A stretch of DNA of 37,913 bases from a virus: IMG/VR virus record IMGVR_UViG_3300009093_000042, positions 64,001 through 101,913 of that record. The stretch is one strand, 5' to 3'. A model generated the notes under the pieces. The model had not been told where the DNA came from. It saw only the letters and a list, made by a program, of their open reading frames with translations, and searched no databases. Numbering within the stretch: position 1 is the stretch's first letter; the number at the start of each line of letters is the position of its first letter. Both the position numbers and the translations under genes were made by a program. This document shows positions 30,633 through 37,677 of the stretch, piece by piece.

Positions 30633-31784
30633 ATGATTGGAAAGAAATTCAAAGACATGGTGGATGACCTGGCCGCTCAGCATCCTCTCGCCTGGAAAGC
30701 AACCTACCCGCGCAACATCACCACTCCAGAAGGCTACGCTGATCCCAAGTATTATGCGGCCACCATGCTCGGGTGCCTCTTTTCCATCCAGGACCCGCGC
30801 ATGAGGGAGTTTGCCCACACCTGCGAATACCTGATGACGCTGGCTTTGATGCAGCACCGGGTTCCTACTTATTTCATTGCGCCGGAGTTCGCGTATTCCG
30901 TGGCTAATACCGATCTGCCGGGTGACTTCAAATTCATCGAACTGCTGTGGCCGCTTCCGGCGATGCTCTTTGTTTTGCCTGATGAATTCGTCAAAGATTA
31001 TTACGGATTTTACGCGCCGTTTCTGGCGGTTTCTAACACTCCCTCAGCGATTTATCCGAATTACTATAATCGGTTGCCGAAGATCAATATGCCGTATTTT
31101 GAGATGCAGGTAAACAAGGACCGGATCAACGTTGATTATCCCGTTTATCGGGTGAATGAGGTCCCCTGCGATTACAACGGCTCCTACCGATTGACGGATG
31201 GGGTGGAAGTTTTTCGATCTGCGCCGATGCACGATACGACGGAATGGGAGCAGCGTGTGCGCGGGATCACTGTAGCGCACGACGGCGAACCTCGTAAAGG
31301 GGAGGAGGAAATAGAGTTCATGGATAAAGCCGCGCAGCTCGCGGTGAAGATGCTGCTCACGATTGCCGCACTTCCGGCCATGATCGAAAATGGCAGAGTG
31401 ACCCGTCCGGCCAGGACCAACCAGCAGGGAAAACTGGTGCTGCCCGAGATGGTGTCACCAAACATGATCGGGCGCGCCTACCGCATTCCCAGGAAGTATT
31501 CGGAGCGGGCTGAGAGCGCTGGCAGCCGGGCCAAGCCGAGATTCGTTTATCGCCGAGGCCATTACACCTGGCAGGCGAAGCGTTTCAAAAACATCGAGTT
31601 TGTTTCAGTGAACCAGATGCCGCGCAAACTGGACGGTACGATCGACTTCGATACCGCAGGCGACGTGATGAGCAATAAGTTCCGGGCTTGCCACGAGCGC
31701 ATTCGAATTGAGGGCTTCCTTTTCGGGGATGTTGATCCTAATGAAGGTAAGGCTACCAGCAATGCCGGTGCCACTTCACAGTAA
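30633..31784 (+). CDS. Unknown protein (383 aa), possibly leaderless
   Basis: Not recognised. The protein begins MIGKKFKDMVDDLAAQHPLA, has a hydrophobic middle (IELLWPLPAMLFVLPDEFVK; YYGFYAPFLAVSNTPSAIYP) without clear membrane segments, and near the C-terminus the basic RFVYRRGHYTWQAKRFKNIE followed by VSVNQMPRKLDG. A 'R-R-G-H-x-x' segment near the end is found in several uncharacterised phage and plasmid proteins. A sigma70-like promoter ends 8 nt before the ATG. It heads a plus-strand cluster of non-structural genes and is probably expressed early. Confidence 0.65.
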   Translation: MIGKKFKDMVDDLAAQHPLAWKATYPRNITTPEGYADPKYYAATMLGCLFSIQDPRMREFAHTCEYLMTLALMQHRVPTYFIAPEFAYSVANTDLPGDFKFIELLWPLPAMLFVLPDEFVKDYYGFYAPFLAVSNTPSAIYPNYYNRLPKINMPYFEMQVNKDRINVDYPVYRVNEVPCDYNGSYRLTDGVEVFRSAPMHDTTEWEQRVRGITVAHDGEPRKGEEEIEFMDKAAQLAVKMLLTIAALPAMIENGRVTRPARTNQQGKLVLPEMVSPNMIGRAYRIPRKYSERAESAGSRAKPRFVYRRGHYTWQAKRFKNIEFVSVNQMPRKLDGTIDFDTAGDVMSNKFRACHERIRIEGFLFGDVDPNEGKATSNAGATSQ

Positions 31785-31824
31785 TCGTGGTAAATTTATT
31801 GTGATTAGAATGACACTTTAACTA

Positions 31825-31852
31825 TTGACACTGGGTGGAATTTGTTTACATT
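31825..31852 (+). promoter_or_regulatory. Sigma70-like promoter for the DUF932 gene
   Basis: Consensus TTGACA at 31825-31830, a 16-nt spacer and TACATT at 31847-31852, within a TTTGTTTACATT element as in the promoter at 30596. A 12-codon ORF (31864-31902) starts 11 nt after the -10 and could be a leader peptide. An A-rich leader follows before the ATG at 31911. Confidence 0.6.
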
Positions 31853-31910
31853 GTTCGCGTAACGATGATTGAGCCGTGCTCAGTCGAGAAACAAAAACAA
31901 TAAAAAGCTT

Positions 31911-32693
31911 ATGCAAGAATCCAAACTAATGCTCCATTGCGGCGGTCAACTCGCCACCCGTGAACAAGTCGCCTCCGTCTTCACTCCCGCCGCCACCGAA
32001 ACGTGGCAACCAGTTCCCCACATCGAAGTCATCAACAGTACCGAACGCGCCCTAGCCAATTTCAATATGCGCGTGGTCAGCTCGGCATTTGCGCTCGCCA
32101 AGGAAGGCACTCGCTTCTTCGGTCTCATGCAGGTCGCGCTCAACAACGAGGAACAAAACAAGGATTACGGGTACGTCGTCAGCCTCCGCAACGCGCACGA
32201 CAAAGCCTGGAAAATCATGATGGGCGTCGGTTCCTCCGCTTTTGTCTGCGACAACCTCGCCTTCTCGACCGAAATCCAGGTCACCCGCAAGCACACCAAC
32301 CGCGCTTTGATTCAACTCCCTAACCTCATCAGCACCGCTGCCGGTCAACTCGCGCAGAGCTGGAACAACCAGGGCAAACGCATCGAAGCGTACAAGAATT
32401 TCGAACTCACCGACACGCAGGCCAACGATTTGATTGTGCGCGCCTACGAAGGCGGTGCGGCTCCGATTACGCTCCTTCCGGCAGTCATCAAGGAATGGCG
32501 CACCCCGCGCCACCCGGAGTTTCAGCCGCGCACGGCCTGGAGCCTCTTTAACGCCTTCACGGAATGCCTCAAGCCGACTGATACTCGCGGCAGCGTCTGG
32601 GAGCTTCCGCGCCGGACGACCGTCCTGCACGGCCTGATGGACACCACGGTCGGCATCCTGGGCAAAGAAACGTCTCTCGCCCAGAACAATTAA
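31911..32693 (+). CDS. DUF932 (phage/plasmid-like) protein (260 aa)
   Basis: The ATG at 31911 is chosen over a TTG at 31869, as that stretch (encoding SRAQSRNKNNKK) is the A-rich leader. The product shows the DUF932 pattern: LMLHCGGQLATREQVASV, then ANFNMRVVSSAFALAKEGTR, DYGYVVSLRNAHDKAWKIMM, the conserved FVCDNLAFS, and a helical C-terminus (SLFNAFTECLK). DUF932 proteins are widespread in phages and plasmids, some linked to replication, but their function is not settled. Leu codons are mostly CTC, unlike the CTG-rich neighbours, which suggests high expression or separate ancestry. A GC-rich hairpin follows the stop. Confidence 0.75.
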   Translation: MQESKLMLHCGGQLATREQVASVFTPAATETWQPVPHIEVINSTERALANFNMRVVSSAFALAKEGTRFFGLMQVALNNEEQNKDYGYVVSLRNAHDKAWKIMMGVGSSAFVCDNLAFSTEIQVTRKHTNRALIQLPNLISTAAGQLAQSWNNQGKRIEAYKNFELTDTQANDLIVRAYEGGAAPITLLPAVIKEWRTPRHPEFQPRTAWSLFNAFTECLKPTDTRGSVWELPRRTTVLHGLMDTTVGILGKETSLAQNN

Positions 32694-32715
32694 CCACCAA
32701 CCCGCCCCACCCCCA

Positions 32716-32741
32716 GGGCTGGCCGGGAAACCGGCCAGCCC
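32716..32741 (+). other. Perfect 11-bp hairpin with GAAA tetraloop
   Basis: GGGCTGGCCGG (32716-32726), loop GAAA, CCGGCCAGCCC (32731-32741). The tetraloop belongs to the stable GNRA class. No T run follows, so it is not a standard terminator. It lies between the DUF932 stop and the next ATG (16 nt downstream) and may stabilise the upstream mRNA or tune downstream translation. Confidence 0.7.
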
Positions 32742-32757
32742 ACCCTAAAAGACCAGC

Positions 32758-33516
32758 ATGAGCGACGCATCAGATAAAAAACGGGAAGACCTCCTGGCCG
32801 AGATCACCAAGTGGGCCATGATCTCCAAAGCTCCAGACCCGATGCTGGAGTTGGAAATCGTGAAGTCCATCGACTTCCTTCGGAACAACGCCAAGGTCGC
32901 GCCCGATCAGATCGCCGCCCTGGAGAAGATGGTGCGCAATCCGGCTGAGCTGGTGTGGAGGCTCATGCCGCCGTTACCGGATGCTCCGTTGAAGTGGACG
33001 CCGTCGAATTATCAGGTGGATTGGTTCCGCGACATGATCGTCAAAGCCAAGGACGGCATGATGTGGAAGGTGCCAAGCACGGGCCAGGTCTATAAGATCG
33101 ACAAAGTAAACAAAACTTTCACGTTGGTCATCGACACGGACGACGACCACGACCGCTGGCATGACCGCAACAAGATGATCCTGGGGCTGCTCGGCTGGAA
33201 GATGATCGACAACAAGTCCAGTTCTAAGAGCTATACCGCGACCGATGGCAACTGGGTCATCGGTGTTTTTGATTTTTCAATCGCGGAGCAGACGAATCCG
33301 AAGACCGGTGAGAATTTTCCACCAGGGTCTCGTGGTCAGGACGCTGTGGCCACGTTGGGCAAGATGGCGGTCTTTGCGCGCCTGGGTCACGTGATCGGCG
33401 CGCATCTGTGGAAGTTCACTCAGAAGCAGGCTGACCCGGAAGCATTCGGGTCTGGCAAAACAAACGCAGCGTGGTTGAATATCAAGGAAAAGCATGGAAA
33501 CAACGAGTCAAACTGA
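32758..33516 (+). CDS. Unknown protein (252 aa)
   Basis: It starts MSDASDKKREDLLAEITKWA with a helical N-terminal half (LELEIVKSIDFLRNNAK; QIAALEKMVRNPAELVW), then a more beta-like middle (GMMWKVPSTGQVYKIDKVNK, FTLVIDTDDDHDRWHDRNK) and a basic C-terminal helix. A GTAAACAA-type element lies inside the coding region (33104). It overlaps the next gene by 23 nt. Not recognised; co-expressed with the DUF932 gene. Confidence 0.6.
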   Translation: MSDASDKKREDLLAEITKWAMISKAPDPMLELEIVKSIDFLRNNAKVAPDQIAALEKMVRNPAELVWRLMPPLPDAPLKWTPSNYQVDWFRDMIVKAKDGMMWKVPSTGQVYKIDKVNKTFTLVIDTDDDHDRWHDRNKMILGLLGWKMIDNKSSSKSYTATDGNWVIGVFDFSIAEQTNPKTGENFPPGSRGQDAVATLGKMAVFARLGHVIGAHLWKFTQKQADPEAFGSGKTNAAWLNIKEKHGNNESN

Positions 33517-33790
33517 AAAGACAGAAGCGCAACCGGCCAATTTTAAGGCCATCCTGGATTGGTGCGAGGTCAACCGACCCGACCTTTACCCGGTGGTCAT
33601 GGCGGAGCGCAATAACGACGGTTTTATTCTCCTGATGACGGTCGGCTTCGAAGCCGGGCGCACCTTTCAGAAGAACAATCCCGAGTATCCGTTCAACCAG
33701 GGTTACGCTCCGGTTGAAGTAACCGCGCCGGTGGAACCTCCCCCGATCTCAAATGAAATCGCACAAAAGCCTGTTGAGCCGAGCTGTTAA
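33494..33790 (+). CDS. Unknown small protein (98 aa)
   Basis: It starts at ATG 33494, preceded by AAGGAAAAGC, one of the few Shine-Dalgarno-like sequences in the window. The core reads FKAILDWCEVNRPDLYPVVM then AERNNDGFILLMTVGFEAGR, and the tail is Pro/Glu-rich (VEVTAPVEPPPISNEIAQKP). It overlaps its neighbours by 23 and 38 nt. No family recognised. Confidence 0.6.
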   Translation: METTSQTEKTEAQPANFKAILDWCEVNRPDLYPVVMAERNNDGFILLMTVGFEAGRTFQKNNPEYPFNQGYAPVEVTAPVEPPPISNEIAQKPVEPSC

Positions 33791-34055
33791 TGGTATCGGT
33801 TGGTCGATCGTACTGCTGTGGCTCTTTGAGTTCCTGTTCAGCACTGCCTTCGGCATGTTCGTGGTCTTCTCGCTCCTGTGGTGGATGTTCATTGGTCTCC
33901 TGGGTGGGGCTGTGATCAACACGCTCTGCGAGCTGCCAGTGAGCGGGGAACCCTGGTTTCTCTGTCTCAGTGCCGTGATCGCGTTGGTCTGTGGGTTTGT
34001 CTCGATGAGGAAGACCTGTGGTCCGTCAACGACCGTTCCGCCCGATGATGACTAA
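33753..34055 (+). CDS. Small membrane protein, three predicted TM segments (100 aa)
   Basis: Hydrophobic segments at about 14-33 (IGWSIVLLWLFEFLFSTAF), 35-58 (MFVVFSLLWWMFIGLLGGAV) and 68-85 (FLCLSAVIALVCGFVSM), with a basic N-terminus and an acidic C-terminus (PPDDD). The size and three segments are compatible with a class I holin, but no lysis gene is adjacent, so that is only a possibility. It is the last gene of the plus-strand cluster and is followed by two hairpins. Confidence 0.6.
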   Translation: MKSHKSLLSRAVNGIGWSIVLLWLFEFLFSTAFGMFVVFSLLWWMFIGLLGGAVINTLCELPVSGEPWFLCLSAVIALVCGFVSMRKTCGPSTTVPPDDD

Positions 34056-34059
34056 TTTA

Positions 34060-34075
34060 GGACCGTGGCCGGTCC
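34060..34075 (+). other. Short hairpin after the membrane-protein gene
   Basis: GGACCG (34060-34065), loop TGGC, CGGTCC (34070-34075), followed by TTGTA. Probably part of the termination region with the larger hairpin downstream. Confidence 0.5.
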
Positions 34076-34086
34076 TTGTATAAGCG

Positions 34087-34118
34087 CAGCCTGCTGAGTG
34101 ATCTCGGCAGGCTGTTTT
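34087..34118 (+). terminator. Rho-independent terminator of the plus-strand cluster
   Basis: CAGCCTGC (34087-34094), a 12-nt loop, GCAGGCTG (34107-34114) and TTTT. The T tract overlaps the stop codon of the convergent gene (34117). Confidence 0.78.
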
Positions 34119-34299
34119 AGTTTCGATCCTTGCCGCCGAGCGCTGCCACCAGTTCCTGGACAATGCCGCGTAGATCAAGCGCCGGTACGATCTCGGCCCG
34201 GTAACCCGTGGCTGTCACCTGGTAGGCTCCGCCGTGAACCGGCTGGTAGCAAACCCATCCTTCTTTGCAGCGCACGAATGTTTTTGATTGCTCAGCCAT
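34117..34299 (-). CDS. Small unknown protein (60 aa)
   Basis: It begins MAEQSKTFVRCKEGWVCYQP, followed by AYQVTATGYRAEIVPALDLR and a short helical end. Two Cys (11 and 17) and a Gly/His-rich region suggest a small fold. It is isolated between two terminators with its own promoter-like upstream sequence (TTGTAA ... GATAAT). TAATTA lies 4 nt before the ATG. No family recognised. Confidence 0.55.
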   Translation of the reverse strand: MAEQSKTFVRCKEGWVCYQPVHGGAYQVTATGYRAEIVPALDLRGIVQELVAALGGKDRN

Positions 34300-34305
34300 G
34301 CTCTA

Positions 34306-34333
34306 ATTATCCAGGAGAGGAAAAAGTTTACAA
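34306..34333 (-). promoter_or_regulatory. Promoter candidate for the 60-aa gene
   Basis: Minus-strand TTGTAA (34333-34328), 16-nt spacer, GATAAT (34311-34306), then only 6 nt to the ATG. The -35 overlaps an AGTTTACAAA element. It again predicts an almost leaderless transcript. Confidence 0.45.
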
Positions 34334-34335
34334 AT

Positions 34336-34366
34336 AAAAAACCCGCTCGAATTTCTCCGAGCGGGT
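34336..34366 (-). terminator. Rho-independent terminator of the major capsid gene
   Basis: On the minus strand ACCCGCTCG (34366-34358), loop, CGAGCGGGT (34349-34341), then a run of T (the complement of AAAAAA at 34336-34341). It lies 22 nt past the capsid stop. Confidence 0.88.
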
Positions 34367-34387
34367 CTTGTTAATCCTTCAGATCGC

Positions 34388-35842
34388 TTAGCCGATCACC
34401 GAGCCGAAGCTCGTCGGGCTGTTCAGAATCAGACCACGGCAGTACATCTTGCTGTTGATCATCTTCCGGGCGAACGAGGTCGCGAAACCGCGTTGGTGGA
34501 TGAAGTCAGGCAGCACCACGTCCGGCGTAGTGTAGAGCTTCTGGTATTCCGCGAGCACGTAGCCGGTCGTGAGGAATTGGTCGCCCTTGTGACCAATCAG
34601 CCACTCATTCACCGGATAGTGCGGATCGGCAAACACCTTCTTGTTGCCGAGGTCGCCGATGTAGGTGATGCCCTGCATCTGCGTGCGGTTGTTGCGCGAA
34701 ACGAACTGCGGCAGCGTGGCAACCACGGTTGCGGCCTGGAGACCCAAGAGCATCCAGTTACCGGCCACCATGTTGGTCGCGCCGAAGATGAAGTTCGAGG
34801 CCGTTTCAAAGGCGTCGATGATGGAGAACTTGTGGGTCTGGTAGTTCACCGAGGGCGGAGCCACGGCATCCCACACGACGAAGCCAGCGTCCGCACGGGC
34901 GCGCAAGTCGAAGATCACCTGGCGGTGCTTCTGATACGTGAGCGCATTCGTGAGGGCGTTGAGCAGAACGCTCTCGGCCTTGATGTTGTACATCGCCTGG
35001 AGGTTCTGATCCGCTTCTTCGGACCACAGAGTCTTCAGCTTCATCACCTTCGCCGTTACCGGCGTGGAGCTGAGCTTCATCTCGTAGTCCATGATGTTCA
35101 GGTTGCCTTCCGCGTTGAACGCGTAGGTGACGCTGTATGTCGCCGTCGCGCTGACACCAGTGACGGTGAATGCGCCGGTAACATAGTTCACCGTGCCGCC
35201 TGCGATGGCACCGGAGGGAATCAGGTTGCCGTTGCTGTCGTCCGTGGTCACGTCCGAGCCGACCGTCACGGTGACGGTACCAGCGCGAATCGGGAACCAT
35301 TCCAGGTTGCCAGCGTTGCCGGACAAGGCACCGGTCTCGTCCTGGACGAGTTCGTCGGCGTCATCATCGCGGTCCACGGCACCCTGGAGGGCGCGCCACA
35401 TCTGCGCACCAGCGGGCGTGCGGCCTTTGCGGCGACCAGTCACGATGTCCATGTAAACGATCTGGCTCACCGGGCCAGCCATGGGCTGGAGGGCGACGAG
35501 CTGGTCGATCACATCGTTTTCGCTCATGTTCGCGATAATAGGAAAAATCCATTTATCGAAAGTTCCGAGCGAGGACGTGCGGGTCACTTCGTCCAGTTGG
35601 CCAAACCGCGCACGGCAGTTTTCGAGCATGATCGCGGCGTAAGCGCGTTTGTGCTCCGGCATGTGTTGGACGAATTCCTTCCAGCCTCTTGCTTCCCAGA
35701 GGCCCTTGGGGTTCTTTTCGGTAATTCCGACAGGCGTTTCTGCGAGCTTATAGCCCCATTCCAGCGTCTCCGTGAAACGAGCAATATGTCCGCCGTTGGT
35801 CGCCAGCATCGGCCTACCGGTCTGTGAGTCTTGAATAACCAT
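34388..35842 (-). CDS. gp23: Major capsid protein, gp23-like (HK97 fold)
   Basis: The 484-aa product matches the gp23 pattern: FDKWIFPIIANMSENDVIDQ, then LVALQPMAGPVSQIVYMDIV, a beta-rich inserted region (about 187-245, with TVNYVTGAFTVTG and YSVTYAFNAEGN), LWSEEADQNLQAMYNIKAES, and the C-terminal domain with NEWLIGHKGDQFLTTGYVLA and a conserved RGFATSFARKMINSKMYCRG. Candidate protease sites of the [IL]-x-E type near the N-terminus are Ile40-Thr-Glu42 and Leu83-Asp-Glu85; neither is proven. A terminator follows the stop. Upstream is a CAA-repeat leader. It is encoded next to the prohead protease, as in T4. Confidence 0.92.
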   Translation of the reverse strand: MVIQDSQTGRPMLATNGGHIARFTETLEWGYKLAETPVGITEKNPKGLWEARGWKEFVQHMPEHKRAYAAIMLENCRARFGQLDEVTRTSSLGTFDKWIFPIIANMSENDVIDQLVALQPMAGPVSQIVYMDIVTGRRKGRTPAGAQMWRALQGAVDRDDDADELVQDETGALSGNAGNLEWFPIRAGTVTVTVGSDVTTDDSNGNLIPSGAIAGGTVNYVTGAFTVTGVSATATYSVTYAFNAEGNLNIMDYEMKLSSTPVTAKVMKLKTLWSEEADQNLQAMYNIKAESVLLNALTNALTYQKHRQVIFDLRARADAGFVVWDAVAPPSVNYQTHKFSIIDAFETASNFIFGATNMVAGNWMLLGLQAATVVATLPQFVSRNNRTQMQGITYIGDLGNKKVFADPHYPVNEWLIGHKGDQFLTTGYVLAEYQKLYTTPDVVLPDFIHQRGFATSFARKMINSKMYCRGLILNSPTSFGSVIG

Positions 35843-35863
35843 AGGTCAGTGTTGTTGTTGTTG
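35843..35863 (-). promoter_or_regulatory. CAA-repeat leader of the major capsid mRNA
   Basis: Read on the minus strand the leader is CCAACAACAACAACACTGACCT just before the ATG: an unstructured A/C-rich stretch with no Shine-Dalgarno sequence, similar in type to the leaders of the 6493 and 31911 genes. Confidence 0.45.
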
Positions 35864-35894
35864 GAGTTTCGGTTATTGGTTTGGCTTTCCAGAT

Positions 35895-37568
35895 TTAACC
35901 GGCAATCGCTTTGGACAACCGGCCCACCATGCTGATGGCTTCGGTTACCCCACGCGGATCGGTCGGCGCAGTGCTGAGAATTGCCACCCCTTCGCTAACC
36001 GGAGCTGTGGGGCTTCCTGCTGCTGCCGCAGGCTTGTTACCCTGCGCTACGGGCGCAGCCGCCGTCTTCGACTCCGTCACCGGAGCCGCAGATTTGCCGT
36101 CCGCGCCTTTCGAGGCGTCCGGCGAAACTTTTCCTTCGAGCACGTTGCGGATCGCGACGAGCGCCTTCGGCACCTTCGCTTCGTTCAGCATCTTCTGAAC
36201 TTCCGGCGTGATCTTTTCTTTGAATTCCAAAGCCAGGTGCGCTTTGCCCATCTCGGTGATGTCGGTTTTGTACTTGCCGCCGAGTTGGTAAACTGCCTCC
36301 GAGGCCATCATGAAACGGCTGCGATACTTGATCGCTTCCTGTTCCATCGCCAGGGCGTGCTGACGCCAGGCTTGGCCGCGCTCTGTGACTTCATGGAGGA
36401 GGGCGTTCTGACGGTTTTCGCGCTTGGCGGATTCCGCCAGCTTGCGTTTGAACGTCTGAGCCGTCTCCGCCACCGCTTTCACGACGCGCAGGAGTTTGCT
36501 GTTGTTTTCGTTGAGCTTCGACACCGCTTTTTGCGGAGCGAGCTGGCATTCCGACCAGGAAGTCTCAATGTTCGCGATCTCATTGTGGAGCTGCGTACCC
36601 TGCCAGGAACGTTTGGCGTCCTCGGCAACGTAATTCGCGACTTCCTGATGGAGCGCACTCAGTTGAGACATCCCTTCGGCGAACTGCGTCGGATTGAGCT
36701 TGGCCGGAGCCGTGCCCTTCAACGCGATAATCTGCGACTTGATTTCACTCAGTTGCATAGTTTTCGTTTGGGATGATTCAGTTACGGGTTTCTGCGGAGC
36801 GGCTGCTCCTGGAGCCTGAGAACCCTCCTCAGATTCCAAAGTGACTTTCACGCCAGGCGTGAGGTTTTGAACTGTCGGTTTGCCGTCGCTGCCGGTGACA
36901 ATGGCCGTGACGGTTACTCCAGGAGTATCGGAAGTGGTGACGACAGTTTCAGAAATTGGTGCGGTGGGAGCGGGCTTGGATTCGGGAACGGATTCTTCGC
37001 GAGGCGGCGTGAGGATGGCAGACTCAAAGGAGGGCTTGGCCACTACGTCCCATCCTTCACAAACGTAGTCTTCCTGGACATCGTCCACGCCATCCGCAGC
37101 GCGCACCAGGGAGCCGAAACCACGGCTGGAAACCCGAGGGTTATATCCAGCTTCGATCAGGGCCGTCAGCTTCTTGCCTTCCTCCGTGCCCACAATCGCG
37201 ATCTCGCCGACGACTTCGTGGACAATTTTGCCACCCTGATCACGGCCTTCGCGCAGTTGCGCTGCCGTAGTGAGAATTGCGATGGGAGACTGAAGCGTTA
37301 CCTGACCGTCCTTGGGATGTTCGAGAAGACCAAAAGCTGCGTTTTCGGAAATGGACTGCATCAGCAGCGAGCCATTCTGGAGATTCTTCTCCCAGACCCG
37401 CTTACCGTAGCGACGGCCATTGCCGTTCACCGAATCGCAGACGCTAAAGCGCCCAGGAATGCGGGTGCGGGTTTTGCCGTTTGGAAGACTCTCAACGACG
37501 ATTTTAGTCGTGTCTGCTATGAAGGGAAAGGACCCCTTCAAACCTTCAGCAAGTAATTGGCGCGCCAT
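35895..37568 (-). CDS. gp21: Prohead protease fused to scaffold-like region
   Basis: Residues 1-190 (from ATG 37568) are a gp21/S80-type prohead protease: MARQLLAEGLKGSFPFIADT, the catalytic His84 in FGLLEHPKDG and Ser147/Ser148 in NPRVSSRGFG, with a GWDVVAKPSF end. Residues 190-270 are a Pro/Thr/Glu-rich linker. Residues 271-557 are helical and charged (MQLSEIKSQIIALKG; LAESAKRENRQNALLHEVTE; MGKAHLALEFKEKITPEVQK) with an Ala/Pro/Lys-rich tail, as in scaffold proteins. T4 makes these as separate proteins (21 and 22). An in-frame GTG at 37595 is an alternative start. Met271 (ATG 36758) has the A-rich upstream AAACGAAAACT and could start a separate 287-aa scaffold. Confidence 0.82.
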   Translation of the reverse strand: MARQLLAEGLKGSFPFIADTTKIVVESLPNGKTRTRIPGRFSVCDSVNGNGRRYGKRVWEKNLQNGSLLMQSISENAAFGLLEHPKDGQVTLQSPIAILTTAAQLREGRDQGGKIVHEVVGEIAIVGTEEGKKLTALIEAGYNPRVSSRGFGSLVRAADGVDDVQEDYVCEGWDVVAKPSFESAILTPPREESVPESKPAPTAPISETVVTTSDTPGVTVTAIVTGSDGKPTVQNLTPGVKVTLESEEGSQAPGAAAPQKPVTESSQTKTMQLSEIKSQIIALKGTAPAKLNPTQFAEGMSQLSALHQEVANYVAEDAKRSWQGTQLHNEIANIETSWSECQLAPQKAVSKLNENNSKLLRVVKAVAETAQTFKRKLAESAKRENRQNALLHEVTERGQAWRQHALAMEQEAIKYRSRFMMASEAVYQLGGKYKTDITEMGKAHLALEFKEKITPEVQKMLNEAKVPKALVAIRNVLEGKVSPDASKGADGKSAAPVTESKTAAAPVAQGNKPAAAAGSPTAPVSEGVAILSTAPTDPRGVTEAISMVGRLSKAIAG

Positions 37569-37586
37569 AGTAGTTTCCGAACTACT
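37569..37586. other. 7-bp hairpin abutting the protease start codon
   Basis: AGTAGTT (37569-37575), loop TCCG, AACTACT (37580-37586); it ends directly next to the ATG at 37568 on the minus strand. If translation starts there, the hairpin would cover the initiation region; if the GTG at 37595 is used, it is coding. Confidence 0.5.
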
Positions 37587-37677
37587 TGTAAGCACGGCTA
37601 GGGTGTTTACCTAACTTGCACAACTATGCTTTCACACCCAAAACGATTGAAAATCAATTCGACACTAACTAATAACT

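Noticed and set aside
34493-35827. 444-codon open frame on the plus strand
   Set aside because: Antisense shadow of the major capsid gene; no family features.
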